Shown: positions 35,005 through 46,627 of the stretch, one piece after another
Numbering within the stretch: the stretch's first letter is position 1
How the letters are laid out: each line of letters opens with the position of its first letter
DNA from: Magnolia sinica
Taxonomy: Eukaryota; Streptophyta; Magnoliopsida; Magnoliales; Magnoliaceae
Direction: 5' to 3'
NCBI RefSeq assembly: GCF_029962835.1
Contig: NC_080579.1
Location: forward strand, 81,485,959 to 81,549,958
Length of the DNA: 64,000 nt
Program-made: the position numbers and the translations under genes
The notes under the pieces: generated by a model
What the model was told of the DNA's origin: nothing
Database searches by the model: none
The model's input: the letters and a program-made list of their open reading frames with translations, nothing else

Positions 35005-36968
35005 TGTCATGCCCCAAACTCAGAAATCGGGCTCACAAAATTCTCGATCGTCGAATCCGGCACCGACAGCCTCCGTAGAACCCCATTCTCGGCTCTCATC
35101 GCCCATTCGCCAGGTTCCGTTCCTGGATGGCTACGAGGAGAATTTTCCCCATCAGTTTGATTCGTAATAAGCATAACCAAAGGCATAACCCACAAACAAT
35201 AACCAAAAACTCCATTACATTTTCACTATGATAAAAAACTTTACAAGTACAATGAGCATAAAGGGAAATACAATGATGATGAACAAAACTCTAAAATAAT
35301 CAACCACGTGCCCAAGCCTCAACGCTGCTGCGATCCAACGTCACCTGCACGCAACAGTCGTGCATAAGCTTATAGAAAGCTTAGAGGGTGGTGAAAGTGT
35401 GTGCTCAAGGTGGTAATGCAGTTATGCAGTATCAGAGTAATGCGAAACATGCTGATGAAAGCCAAGAATACCATTAGCTGTACCAAGGCCATGTGGTGCA
35501 AAGAATGATGTCGGTCATACGAAGGCTATGCAATGCGAAATGCAACTCAAGCATACAAATCCTCATCTAAGTCCACATATCAATACAGCTCAAAATCTGG
35601 AATATCACCGGGGTCTAGTACACTCCAAGTCAGATTGCCGCCCCATCACGCGCAATAAGGTGAGTGGAAAAGACCTCACTATTCGCCTGCCAATATCGGG
35701 TTCGGCTCGTCCATAGCGGACCCTTTCCTCGAGCTGGTCAGACTCAGCCTAGCATTGCCCCCTACTCTCGGGCGGGTAAGGTCGCACCCCCTTCCAACCG
35801 ACCATGACACAGTGGAAAGCGCAACCGTCTGGTAATCGACACTCGGCGCTCATGCACCCACTCGGTGTAGACGTTGGAGCAACCTCTTGGTACCATAAGG
35901 GTTTAGGAACTTTTACCCAGGGATATCTATAGCACCCTATATAGAACAAGATTTTCGGTATCCAATCCTGCTAACCACGATACGCCTGTGGAGGCTATGG
36001 CCTTGATGTCACTAGGGCGTATGGTAACCATGTCACACAATGCGAATGCATGAATCACACTATTCAGTCATGCAGAAATCTTGCGCGTGTCGTGCGCTCA
36101 TGTAGGGCAACACCGCCTATCTAGGAGTCTCTAAACAATCTACCCGAAGGCATTTGCTATGATCAGTCATTTCTCATATCAAGCATACATATGATGCGTA
36201 TGATTATGAATCATGGAACTATACTAATCATGTTATGAAGTAATGCATTATCCTTACAACGCAAATGGCCTAGACGGCCTACACACAACGAGTACAGGCC
36301 TATCAATGGGCCCTAGGGAGAGTCGTAATGTGGACGTTTAACCAACATTTAAACGTACAATGTGGACGTCAAACCAACATTGCTCCCAAGGCACGACTAC
36401 AATAAACATCATTACCTAAACCATGTTGGGATCACACATTGGAATGGACCTTAGGTACATCCCATTGGGCCTTAAATACATCAAATGGGCCAAATCACAT
36501 GGGCCTTATATTCATCAAGTGGGTCACATCAATGGGCCACACCAATGGGCCTTATGTACATTACAATGGGCCATAACCCGTGGGCCTTAAAATGCATCAA
36601 ATGGGCCTAATCTCATGGGTCTTATGTGTATCAAATGGGCCACACCAATTGGGCCCCATATGTACATCAAATGGGCCTCAACCCATAGGCCCCAATACAT
36701 CGAATGGGCCTCATAACATGGGCCTTACATCCACATCAAAGTGGGCCCCAATGGACTGCCACAGATAAATTAAGATGGGCCTCATCCACATACTAAGGTG
36801 GGGTCCACTTGAGCTATGGATCTGGCTCATTCTTTATGCCCATGTCATAAAATAAACTTTTTAAAATGGGTGGACAGGTTGGATGCAGCACCTGCCTCAT
36901 GATGGGGGTCCACATGAAGGCCAACCATCAAATATTTTATATTTATATTATAATATATAATCTATATA

Positions 36969-37008
<40 letters not shown>

Positions 37009-39099
37009 TCACACCCGCCGTCCCACACGTGGGGGATGGGTCCCACTGTCCAGCCCTGGACGGTGTGGTGAAGACACATGCACCATGGTGGACGGTGTGA
37101 ATAAAACAAATACATCACTGTGGGTCCCATGTGGGGCCTACCATAATGCTTATATGCCATCCATTCTGTCTATAAGGTCACGCAGACCTAGATGAAGAGT
37201 AAAAACAAATTTCAGCTTGATCCAAAACTTTTGTGGACCCAAAAAAAAGGGTTTCAGTGGTAGAGTTCAATTCACACTATTTCCTATAATGTGGGCCACC
37301 TGAGTCTTGGATGGACCTGAATTTTAGAGGGTGGCCCACTGCCCTGAGGGCCCACTATATGAATGGTTTGGATGACTAATAAACATCAAGGTGGGGCCCA
37401 CGGCTAGGGCCGTGGGTGGTGTCCGCCCGCTCGTCCCTGTGCACAGGCAGCGCCTGCTGCTGCTGCTATATATATATATATTTAATTTCAAGCCTTTTTT
37501 TATGGTTTTCACAGGTGGGGTCCACATCTAGAGAATCCACTCCGTCCAATGGCCCTCTATGGCTCCAGACAAGCAAAACAAGCCCAATGTTGGGCATATT
37601 TTGGCGTATAAAAATATTAGGGAAGGTTTCAATGGTGAAAACCACCATTTGCTACGGTATGGCTCGTCAGGACCTCGGGTTGACACCATTTTTCGGTTCA
37701 ACGCCTAAAATGAGGTTGGGAAAGGAATGGACGGCGTGGATTGAAGACATACATCAAGGTGGGGCCAAAATAAGTGGGCCACCCCCATTGGCTTGGAACC
37801 AAGCAAATATTTGTGTTTTCCATGCACGTCCAGCGTCCCTAGACGCTGGACGGTCTGGGCCTCACACGCACGAGGTGGGCCCTGTTTAAGTGGGCCGCCA
37901 AAGGGTAGGTGGTGTGGGTGCAATACATATAAGGTGGGCTCCACTTGAAGATGGTTTGGATAAAATACATGTTTCAGGGTGGGGTCCATCCAAGTGGGCC
38001 ATACAACCCTGTTATGATCACATAAAAAAATGAAATAGAGAGGGAGAGAGAGAGAGAGATAGAGAGTAGGACACGCATGATGGAGGGACCCCGACACTAT
38101 GGGCCCTCCCTTGCAACCAAACATACATCAAGTGGCTCCCATTACAAATGGGCCCATTAAATCAAAATCCAACGGTGGAGATCCCTTCTCCACTAAAATA
38201 GACGGTCTAGATAACCCTAGGTATGCAAGGAAAATAAACATCATGATGGAGTCCATAGAGAATGGCCCCATTATGGAATGATCATGATGATCCAAGTGGG
38301 CCTTCGCCCACATCTTAGGGTCCAAAGTGAGATCCAAACCATTGATCGGTTGGCCTCACTTGGCCCATCTTAAAAAAATTAAAACTACCCTATCAAAGCA
38401 CTCACCGCTTGATCTTATTGCTCCCTTAGCTTCCTTAGCTCCTTAGTTTTGATTCCAACGGAGGAGATGGGGTTTGGATGGTTGAGATGGGAGATGAAGG
38501 GGTAGGAAAGGTGGGCCACACTTGTTGCTTGGAAAAGTTAGAGAGGCTCATATGTATGGATTTTCTCTTGCTTGGGAGAGTTGGTTTGAGAATGAATGAG
38601 AGAGAGAGACTTGTAAAGGGAGAGAGATGGGTGATGGATGTGTTGATGTGGTGAGTGATGGGTGTAAGAGCCCTTTTTGACTTTTGTGGCAAATGGTGTA
38701 GGAAAAGTATGGGCTTTGTAAAAACTTTTTGACTTTGGGGTTGCTTGGGGATGGGTGAAAGGTGATGTGTACTTGACATGATGGGATTGATGGGTTGATT
38801 GATTGATGTGATATCTTGTAGAGATTCTCTCAAAATTTGTACGCGCGGCGTTTTCTTCGCACCGACATTGGCCCACATCTCCTGGCCAGAACATCGCATC
38901 GGCGGACGAGTCGCAGCATCGGAACCGCGGCAACGGCGTGGTCGCTATGGTAAAGGTCTTAGGTTGAGTAGACTCGGGTTGACGGCATGAGAATTAAGGT
39001 CGCGTGCAAATACTAGTTAAGGGTCGAAGGTTATCGAAATTCAACCGAAAAAATCGCGAAAGTCTATAGAACGGTACGATATAGGATACGGGGCTTACA
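35005..39099 (-). repeat. chromovirus 5' LTR
   Basis: A 4095-bp LTR from TGTAAGCCCCGTATCC (minus strand) to GGGGCATGACA. It contains, in plus-strand order, the GC-rich 35040-36150 block, the TGGGCC array (about 36466-36781), (AC)n at 36975-37005, a short (AT)n near 37470, a CGTCCAGCGTCC palindromic phrase near 37829 and a GAGAGAGAG tract near 38041. It has no coding capacity on either strand. Confidence 0.92.
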
Positions 39100-39104
39100 G
39101 CTGG

Positions 39105-40260
39105 GCAATCAACAAAATTATCATCAAATATCAGTTCCTAATGCCATTGTTGGACGACATGCTTGATATGTTAGAAGGGCCAAGGTATTCTTTAAACTAG
39201 ATCTAATGAGTGAGTATCATCAATTTCGTATATGACTCGGTGATGAGTGGAAAACGACATTCAAGACCAAGGTAGTGTTGTATGAGTGGCTAGTCATGCC
39301 TTTCGACTTATCGAAAACACTAAGTACTTTCATGCGTTTGATAAATCAAGTTCTAAAACTGTTTATTGGCCGATTTGTGGTAGTATATTTTGATGACATA
39401 TTGATATAGAGCTAGGTTGAGACGGAGCATAGGAAACATCTTAGGTAGGTGCTAAAGGTCCTACAAATTAACAAGTTGTACCTGAACTTGAAGAAGTATA
39501 GTTTTTTAACGACCAGCCTGTTGTTTCTAGAATTTGTTGAAACATTCATGGACATTCGTGTGGACGATGAAAAGGTGCAAGCCATTGGAGAATGGCCGAA
39601 TTTGACAAACATTCATGAGGTGAGGAGTTTTCATGGGTTGTTGACCTTTTATCGGCGATTCATGTGAAATTTCAGTACAATAATCGTGTCTATTACAGAT
39701 AGCATGAAAAAAGGACCGTTTCAGTAAACCGATGAAGCTGACAAGAGCTTTCATGAGATCAATCACCATTCATCTACAACACTGGTCTTGGTGCTTCTTA
39801 ATTTCGACAAGCTATTTGAGGTTGAGTATGATGTTTCATACATCAGAATTGAAGGAGTATTATCACAGGAAGGCAGACCGATAGCCTTCTACAGCGAGAA
39901 GCTCAGCAAGCCCGAAAGAAGTGGTCGACGTATGAGGTTGAGTTGTACACAGTTGTTCTTGCACTGCGACATTGGCGACATTATCTGATTTAAAGAGAGT
40001 TTATTTTATACACTGACTATCAAGCATTAAAGTTTATTAATATTCAGACTAACGTGAATCGTGTGCATGCTAGATGGGTTGCACTTTTAGAGAAATTCAC
40101 ATCATTTTGAAGCATAAGTCAGGGCAACAGAATGAGGTGACTGATGCACTTAGCCGTCGTGTATCATTACTTATTATAATGAGCAACGAGGTGGTCGGCT
40201 TCGACTGTCTCAAGGAGTTGTATGCCGAGGACAAGGACTTCAAAGATTCTTAGATGAAGT
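39105..40260 (+). pseudogene. G1 reverse transcriptase and RNase H, right-hand part
   Basis: Resumes the RT frame broken at 19206 (AINKI, then [23 protein letters not shown] and the catalytic YFDDIL block at 39384-39401). Next comes KYSFLTTSLLFLEFV (the cKCxF region). RNase H follows, with FDKLFEVEYDVSYIRIEGVLSQEGRPIAFYSEKL (catalytic Asp replaced by Val) and TDYQALKFIN. Many stops and frame changes. The alignment across the insertion is continuous, showing that it is one element. Confidence 0.87.
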
Positions 40261-41449
40261 GCCAAGAAGGTCACCCCGGTGACCTTCATATACAGGATGG
40301 TTTCCTCTTCAAAGGGAATCGATTGTGCATCCTGTAAAGTTCTCTGAGAGAGCAGATTATTCAGGAGCTACATGGAGGTGGCCTTGGTGGACACCTTGGG
40401 TGAGACAAGACGCGAGCTTTTATGGAAGATCAATATTACTGGCTGCAATTGGTACATGATGTGGAAAAAGTCGTACAACGTTGTCATATTTGTCAGACTT
40501 TTAAGGGGCAATCTCAGAATATGAGCCTCTATACCCTGTTATCTGTGCCTGACGGTCCTTGGGAGGATTTATCTATGGACTTCATGCTTGGTCTCTCACG
40601 AACACAACGTGGTATGAATTCGGTGTTCGTGGTGGTAGATCGTTTCTTTAAGATAACGTTCTTTATCCCATGTAAGAAGACCTTTGATGCAACACACGTA
40701 GCGAATCTATTCTTCAGAGAAGTTGTATGGTTACATGGGGTCTTTAAGACCATTACTTCTGATTGTGACATAAAGTTCATTAGTTACTTTTGACAGACTT
40801 TGTGGACTCGATTCGATATACAACTTCAATTTAGTAGCGCCTACCACCCACAGATTGATGGGCAGACCGAGGTTGTGAATCGTATGTTGGGAAACCTCAT
40901 TCGTTGTATTTCAAGAGAAAAACTAAAGCAGTAGAATTTGGCCTTATTTCAAGTAAAGTTTGCATTCAATAAAATGGTGAACCACTCGACAGGGAAATCA
41001 CTGTTCCATATTATCTACAGACAAGTGCCTTGCCACACACTTGACTCAGTCCCTCTACCCATGCTCCCATGCATGAGCATTGCAACAGAACATATGGCAG
41101 ACAGGATCATGGGCATCCATGTGAAAGTGCAAACCAAGCTATATGCCTCGAACGAGAAGTATAAGGAACAAGCGGACAAGCATCGACGACAAAAAGTGTT
41201 CGAGGTGGGCGACTTCGTTATGGTCCATCTGCGTAAAGAGAGATTTCTGACCGGGACATACAATAAGTTGAAGAATAAGAAGATTGGACCTGTCCCAATC
41301 ATTCGAAAAATTAATGACAACGCTTATGTTGTTAATCTTCCAAATGACATGGCGATCTCACGGACTTTTAATGTCGCGGACCTAACTGAGTATCATGAAC
41401 TAGAGCAGGACGAGAACTCGAGGACGAGTTCTTTTGACGTGGAGGGGGC
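40261..41449 (+). pseudogene. G1 integrase
   Basis: Zinc-binding block with GGHLG and [10 protein letters not shown]. Catalytic core with [10 protein letters not shown] (first Asp), [13 protein letters not shown] (second Asp) then a TGA, and the Glu in [12 protein letters not shown]. The tail (KKIGPVPIIRKINDNAYVVNLP, SRTFNVADLTEYHEL) is intact and reads into the LTR. The GGAGGGGGC just before 41450 serves as polypurine tract within the coding end. Stops at about 40792 and 40932 inactivate it. Confidence 0.88.
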
Positions 41450-42182
41450 TGATGTAGAGTGGGTCACAGATAATTTCACGGCCAAGATGGATCAGAAAAG
41501 GCCCTGTTGACAACAGAAGTGATCCGGACCGTCGGACCTTAGATCGGGCGTATCTCACAATCCGGAATGAGTTGTCGGGCGTAAAATATATGATTTTAGG
41601 GTAGAACGAGCTACTTTAGCCAACCAACCCTACTATGCCAGATTACCCAAGCTAGATTTGTGAAATACCCCTGGATCAACAATCGTTTCCCTATTTTAAT
41701 TCCATTTTTACTATAAATAGTAAGTTTTAGTTTGGTTATAACTCTTCATTCGTTAGGCTTTAGGAGTAGCGTACAACGTGAAAAGAGCATAGAATAATTA
41801 GTAGGACAGCTTGGTGAAGCCAAATAGGGCACTTACTATTTTTGGCTGAAAACCTTGCGCACTAGTAGACATCATGATCATCTACAAATAGTAAGTTTAC
41901 TACTTATAGTAAGTTGCCAATTCTAGGAGTTTTACTTGTAGTTTGCTTCCGATTTCTCTCTCATTGCTTGGTATCCCTATTTAAAGGGTTGTAAACTCGT
42001 TTATTTCATTCATTAATCAATTTCAAATTTTATAGAATTTATTTTTTATTTTACTTGCTTTCTTTCTTGTGGATTCGAGAAGTTTCTATGAGGAGTCCAG
42101 AGAATTAAGTTCCGTGCATTCGGGACAGTTATCCTCTTAAGGAAGAAAGGTGCTCGACCTCATCACGTTCATCCCTGCATTA
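41450..42182 (+). repeat. G1 3' LTR
   Basis: A 733-bp LTR starting TGATGTAGAGTGGG and ending CCCTGCATTA, matching the 5' LTR at 16289-17021 throughout with scattered substitutions and small indels. It is followed by the target duplication GAAAT. Confidence 0.92.
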
Positions 42183-42187
42183 GAAAT

Positions 42188-42951
42188 AGACAGATGCAGC
42201 CTACAAAGTGGGTCGGTTTATCCCGTATGGCCCGTTACAATAAAGATTGATAGGTTGTGCATCCCATTACGAACAATATAAGTTCCTATTGTCCAACCAT
42301 GCCAAGAATGTATCTGTGCCAATCTAGGGAATGACTCCAAAATGAGGTGGATCCAGGACTTGAGTGGACCATACAACAAGAAACAACAAGGATTCATTGA
42401 TCACTGTTAAATCTTATAGAAAAATTGTTTTCCTGTGTTTTCCAGAAGTAGTGCACTTTTCACACAAGCAATTCTGAAGAAATGCCAAACAGGCCACGAG
42501 AGTACACGGCACTCCTTTTTCCGGTAGAGAGTCATTTTCTCTCAAAACCAGCTACCATTCATCAGTGTAGCATGCCAACTTGGAAACTCTAAAAATAAAA
42601 TAAAATAATAATAAAAGAAAGAAAAACATGTACCATTTTAGCCGTACCTGCGCAGGTTGGCCTTGCTGTCCATGTGTGGTCGATAATCATGATAGTCTGA
42701 TCATTTAGTGGTCCAACATGCACGAGAACTGAATAAGCTAATATTTGGGCGGTTGACATGCCCTATGGGACCCCCTTGATCCATGGCCCGGATTTCACAC
42801 GTGCGCACCATGTTAGCAGCGGCCAGTTGCCTTGCAGTTCTCATAACTACCATTACCACCTAACATTCCCATACCCGACAGCACTGGCACATGGATTTTC
42901 TAATGTATTGGAAATGCTGGTATGGTGAATGTATGGTAGCATCTCAATTAT
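42188..42951. other. no gene seen
   Basis: Mixed-composition intergenic sequence. No recognisable coding frame, RNA gene or element ends. Confidence 0.5.
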
Positions 42952-42959
42952 AATACCAT

Positions 42960-43318
42960 GAGCAATGCTAATTGCACCCGCTTGAGTGCGTTTTCCTGCT
43001 TGCCTCGCACGTGGAACCGAGTCCAACTTGTGTGAGACTGGGCAAGTTCACCAAGCTCCATGTATCTAAAAATCGGGCGATTATGATCATCGAGTGGGCC
43101 ACACAAGTGCAAGGATTTTGAACCAGTGGTCAATTTCATTTATTTTGTTTGGGTATGACCCACCTTATGATCATATAGACCTGATCTTTTAGATATGGTC
43201 CACATTGTTGGGATCGTCTGATGAGTGGATCAGATCTCACACAAGTGTACCTAGTTTCCACATGTGAAGCGAGTGCACTTTGAACGATCACTCGTGCTAG
43301 TGCAATAAGCATTCGCTA
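42960..43318. mobile_element. possible hAT-like MITE
   Basis: The left end GAGCAATGCTAATTGCACC and the inverted right end TAGCGAATGCTTATTGCAC agree over about 25 bp with indels. The flanks AATACCAT (42952-42959) and AATACTAT (43319-43326) match at seven of eight bases. The length (359 bp) and absence of coding frames fit a miniature element. The imperfect TIR makes the superfamily uncertain. Confidence 0.5.
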
Positions 43319-43583
43319 AATACTATTGTGAGGTTCTTTTGAGAGGGATAAGCCAAAATGCACATACTGCTATTGGATTATTTGAATGGCTGCTACAATA
43401 CGATAAACAGATACGTTGAAATATGTTAAGTACTATGATTGCTTTAGGAGAAAATGATCTCTCACATCAAGCCTTAAAATCCGCTAAGTAATATGATTGT
43501 CTTGAAAACTTGCACAGGCTAAGGAAACTGTTGGTCACATCTGACTCACAAAATCATTAAATTATGAAAATAAACAAAGCTTA

Positions 43584-43962
43584 GGGCCCGTTTGGCCGGG
43601 TGGATTGGAAGGGATTGAATGGCATTAGGGTGGATGGCATGGATTTCAAGGTAATGATGGTGTTGTCCGTGGATTGTCTTAAGATCCATGGGATTGCTAT
43701 ATCGAGGCTGTTTGGCACACCTGGCCAATCCTGGGATTAAACCTTCCCATCCTTTTCAATCCCTCAGAGCAAACACATCCCAAGCAAATTTGAAGGGATT
43801 AGGGTGGATTGGATGGGATTTAAAGGTAATGATGGTGTTGCCAGTGGATCATCTTAAGATCCATAGGATTTCTATATCCCAGGATCAGGTCACCCAGTCT
43901 GTTTGGCATGCCCAGCCAATCCAGGGTTTTAACTTCCAATCCCTTCCAATCCGCCCGGCCCA
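43584..43962. mobile_element. Tourist-like MITE with internal duplication
   Basis: Begins GGGCCCGTTTGGCCGGG and ends with inverted CCGCCCGGCCCA, sharing the TIR block GGGTGGATTGGAAGGGATTG. It is flanked by TTA on both sides (43581-43583 and 43963-43965), the PIF/Harbinger target. Inside, a block of about 190 bp (GGTAATGATGGTGTTG...CTTAAGATCCAT...TGTTTGGCA) occurs twice, so it may be two elements in tandem sharing outer ends. The right TTA is also the start of the target duplication of the next hAT element. Confidence 0.75.
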
Positions 43963-44296
43963 TTAGGGACTAGAGCTGGGCAACGGACTGAGTCAGATCG
44001 GATTCAGCCCAACATGACCAGGTTCGAGTTATGCATGGCCTGACCCGAACTCGGTCAGATTCGGGACCGAATCCGGGTCCTTTGACCCAATCCGATCCTA
44101 AACCCTGCTGACTTGGATCGATCCGAGTCAGACTCGGTCAGGAAAACCGAGTCGGATCGGATTGGCCCAGGTTTGGATCACATTATATACAGTGGTAATG
44201 AAGATGTAGATGTTTGGCTGATGAATGAATTCACTTTTGAAGAGCTGAAAAATAAAACAAAACCCACAAACAAGAGCAATTACACCAGTTTTTCCT

Positions 44297-44611
44297 CTAC
44301 CTATTGAAGGTGTTCTGCAGGGAGAGACTACATGTGTTGTTGTTGCAGCCAGGATGAGGTCCTGGGAAGCAATCCTCACAGCTGAAGCAATCGCCACAGC
44401 TGTTAGCATTGGCTAATGAGCATTGAGAAGAATGGCAACGGGACAGACGGTAATAAGATGACACGTAGCCTGAATCGCAATCAACCCAAAGGAATCGACC
44501 GCTGAGATCGATGACTAGCTTTACAGAGACAAGTGGGGTCCGTTGATTAATGTGGGCCACGTATTGGAGGGTTATGGCGTCTTTGAGTACTGGAAGAACG
44601 ACGACGTCTGG
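44297..44611 (-). pseudogene. captured fragment of a basic 7S globulin/EDGP-like aspartyl protease gene
   Basis: The minus-strand frame reads VLPVLKDAITLQYVAHINQR, then TPLVSVKLVIDLSGRFLWVD, the cysteine-rich loop CHSSQCSLANANSCGDCFS and CNNNTCSLSLQNTFNR, and is closed by TAG. This is the N-terminal aspartyl-protease-like (xylanase inhibitor N-terminal) domain of secreted extracellular dermal glycoprotein/basic 7S globulin proteins, which begin with just this LPV-KD-TLQY-INQRTPLV pattern. In the family the active-site triplet region is VDL rather than DTG, giving proteins that bind or inhibit rather than cleave. Only about 105 of some 430 codons are present, with no signal peptide, so it is a fragment. 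It lies wholly inside the hAT element. Confidence 0.85.
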
Positions 44612-44619
44612 TTGGAATG

Positions 44620-45824
44620 ATGTTTGAGCGTGGTTGGAATGATGTTAAATCTGACATTTTCGTCTGGTATGCAGTGACAGATAGTACGGTTCTTTCTTCC
44701 GCGCCTTTTTTTCAAGTGACTACGCGGTCCTCTACTTTACTAAAAAGAGCAGAAACGTTGATACTCTGGAAGAATGTGATGCTTGATATACAGGCACTAA
44801 TAAATTCCTTTGGCTTAATACTCTGAAAGAATGCGATGCATGATACACAAGCACTAATAAATTCTATCTGAAACTTTTAGAGGATGACCCGTTTACATCA
44901 GGTCCATGACACACGTCCTTTTGATGTGTGACTGCACATCAACCATCACAGTATGCACGCAAAAGAACCATATCTCTCTTCCTTGAGTGCACACGCCTCG
45001 CACGTATAAAGTAAGAAATCATGTGGAAGATCAGCACCACTCGTCAATCAATCCTAACAGTTCAGTGGCCAGATGTAGATAGAAAGGCCCTTTTGATCAT
45101 CATGTGGGCCATACCTGGACGAATAAGAGAAATTGACATCTTTAAAAAGTTGTCAGCCCACTTCATGAAAAGGGCCGAGGCGTGATGCGGCGATCAGATC
45201 TGACTCATCTCCGCAATGAATATATGTTGACAGAACACTCCCGTACCATGCACTATAGATACCTACCAGGGTTCCTTTTTCTACCTTGGGAAAAAGACTT
45301 AACATACATTAAATCCACACCGTCCATCAGGCACAGAACCCCTTTTTTGCTTTAATGCCAAAAATCAGTTGTTTCAACACTAACATAGGCCACATCAAAA
45401 AGTTTATTCGTAAATCATCTAAATTCATATGATATGGCCCACCTAAGTTTTGAAATGATGTGATTCCTTGGGAATTCTTTAATTCTGGTGATTTACAGAA
45501 GATGAATGGATTGGATGGTATTTAAAAATCATGATGAGCTCTAAAAAAATAATGGTGGGCATTCCGTCTTGTAGTTTTGGGTTATGAAGATTTTTAAATG
45601 CAACGTTTAGCACGAAGCGTCAGTAAGGATGGACGGCGCGGATCTCATGAAAATTCCACCCACGTGATACGTGCGGCCCCCCGACCTCACCCAACAAGGT
45701 GCAGCCCTTACCGTGGGCCCACCTTGATGTATGTGTATTATATCCACACCGTCCATACGTTTTTCCAGATCATTTTTGGGTATTATCTCAGAAATGAAGC
45801 ACATATAAATCTCAGGTGAATCAT
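44620..45824. other. hAT interior, no gene seen
   Basis: Sequence of unknown origin between the captured gene fragment and the 92-bp duplication. It includes a GTGGGCCCACCTTGATGTATGTG phrase (about 45712) and TCCACACCGTCCAT phrases that recur in the chromovirus LTRs, but no open frame of note. Confidence 0.5.
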
Positions 45825-46008
45825 GCTACAAAAAACAATGGTGACTGCAGAAAACAATTATGGGTTTTTCACAGAAAACCCACCAAAAAACAAAGAACAA
45901 TTACGCCACTTCCTCTGCTACAGAAAACAATGGTGACTGCAGAAAACAATTGTGGGTTTTTCACAGAAAACCCACCAAAAAACAAAGAACAATTACGCCA
46001 CTTCCTCT
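45825..46008. repeat. 92-bp tandem duplication
   Basis: Two adjacent 92-bp units (45825-45916, 45917-46008), each GCTACANAAAACAATGGTGACTG through ACAATTACGCCACTTCCTCT. They differ at only a few positions, suggesting a recent duplication inside the hAT element. Confidence 0.92.
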
Positions 46009-46376
46009 CTTCTTTTTATTTAAGTGCTGGAAGAAGGAAAAAAAAAGAAGAAGAAGAAGAAGAAAGAAAGAAAAGAAAAGAAAACTTACTTGGCAGCAGG
46101 CTCATTTGCAGCAGAAATCTAAGGCTTCTTCTCATGCAAGACGACGCCAACTGCGGACTTCTGCGATGAGCCACAATCTTTCAACGCGGAGAGAACAAAA
46201 CGCCCCCTTTCCCCAAATCAACCTCAGACCCATTCCCCAGCAAAAACCCACACTATCTTCGGGTGCGGGTAGGGTAGAGAAGCCGAATACGATTTGGAGA
46301 TTTTTAGGGTTCGGCGCGGCGGCAAGAGGTGCGGTTAGGGTAGGGTAAAAAAATAGTCGGGTAAGATAAGTAAAAG

Positions 46377-46380
<4 letters not shown>

Positions 46381-46439
<59 letters not shown>
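46381..46439. repeat. (AT)n microsatellite
   Basis: About 29 AT units near the right end of the hAT element, just before its right subterminal GATCGGGTC region. Confidence 0.95.
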
Positions 46440-46442
<3 letters not shown>

Positions 46443-46627
46443 GGTCCGGATCGGGTCGGTTCGGAACAGGGCCTATCTGGATTCGACCCGAAAAAAATTC
46501 GGATCTGGATTATGCTACCCGATCCTGTCCGATCCTGACCATCGGTTCTATTTGAATCGGGTCTGATCGGGTCTGATCGGGTCGGATCCACCTGTTCGGG
46601 TATAAAATGCCCAGCTCTATTAGGGAC

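Larger units (their letters stand above)
19207..39099 (-). mobile_element. Tekay/Del-type chromovirus with very long LTRs, nested in G1
   Basis: Ends are TGTCACGCCCC at 19207 and GGGGCTTACA at 39099. The target duplication GCTGG (19202-19206 and 39100-39104) is exact and sits inside the RT of G1. On the minus strand: 5' LTR 39099-35005, initiator tRNA-Met primer site, gag, protease, RT, RNase H, integrase, chromodomain, polypurine tract, 3' LTR 29928-19207. The chromodomain after integrase, the RT wording and the long LTRs place it in the Tekay/Del lineage. The internal part is about 5.1 kb. More than fifteen in-frame stops make it non-autonomous. Confidence 0.94.
16289..42182 (+). mobile_element. 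complete gypsy element G1, interrupted by a 19.9-kb insertion
   Basis: The 5' LTR (16289-17021) and 3' LTR (41450-42182) both start TGATGTAGA and end TGCNTCA/TGCATTA. The flanks GAAAT (16284-16288) and GAAAT (42183-42187) are an exact 5-bp target duplication. Order on the plus strand is gag, protease, RT, RNase H, integrase, the gypsy order. A minus-strand chromovirus interrupts the start of RT at 19206/39105. Removing the insertion leaves about 6.0 kb. All coding parts carry multiple stops. The C-terminal integrase wording (KINDNAYVVNLP, ISRTFNVADLTEY) suggests a chromovirus-type lineage, but no chromodomain could be defined. Confidence 0.93.
43971..46619. mobile_element. 2.65-kb non-autonomous hAT element carrying a host gene fragment
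   Basis: TIRs TAGAGCTGGGCA and TGCCCAGCTCTA are perfect inverted copies, and the flanks TTAGGGAC (43963-43970 and 46620-46627) are an exact 8-bp target duplication. Both ends carry about 200 bp of GATCGGGTC/GACTCGGTC subterminal motifs. No transposase is found. The internal cargo includes a minus-strand fragment of a basic 7S globulin-like gene (44297-44611), a 92-bp tandem duplication and an (AT)n tract. It would need an autonomous hAT partner. Confidence 0.92.

Noticed and set aside
41015..41320. Minus-strand 101-codon frame
   Set aside because: Antisense of the well-supported G1 integrase.
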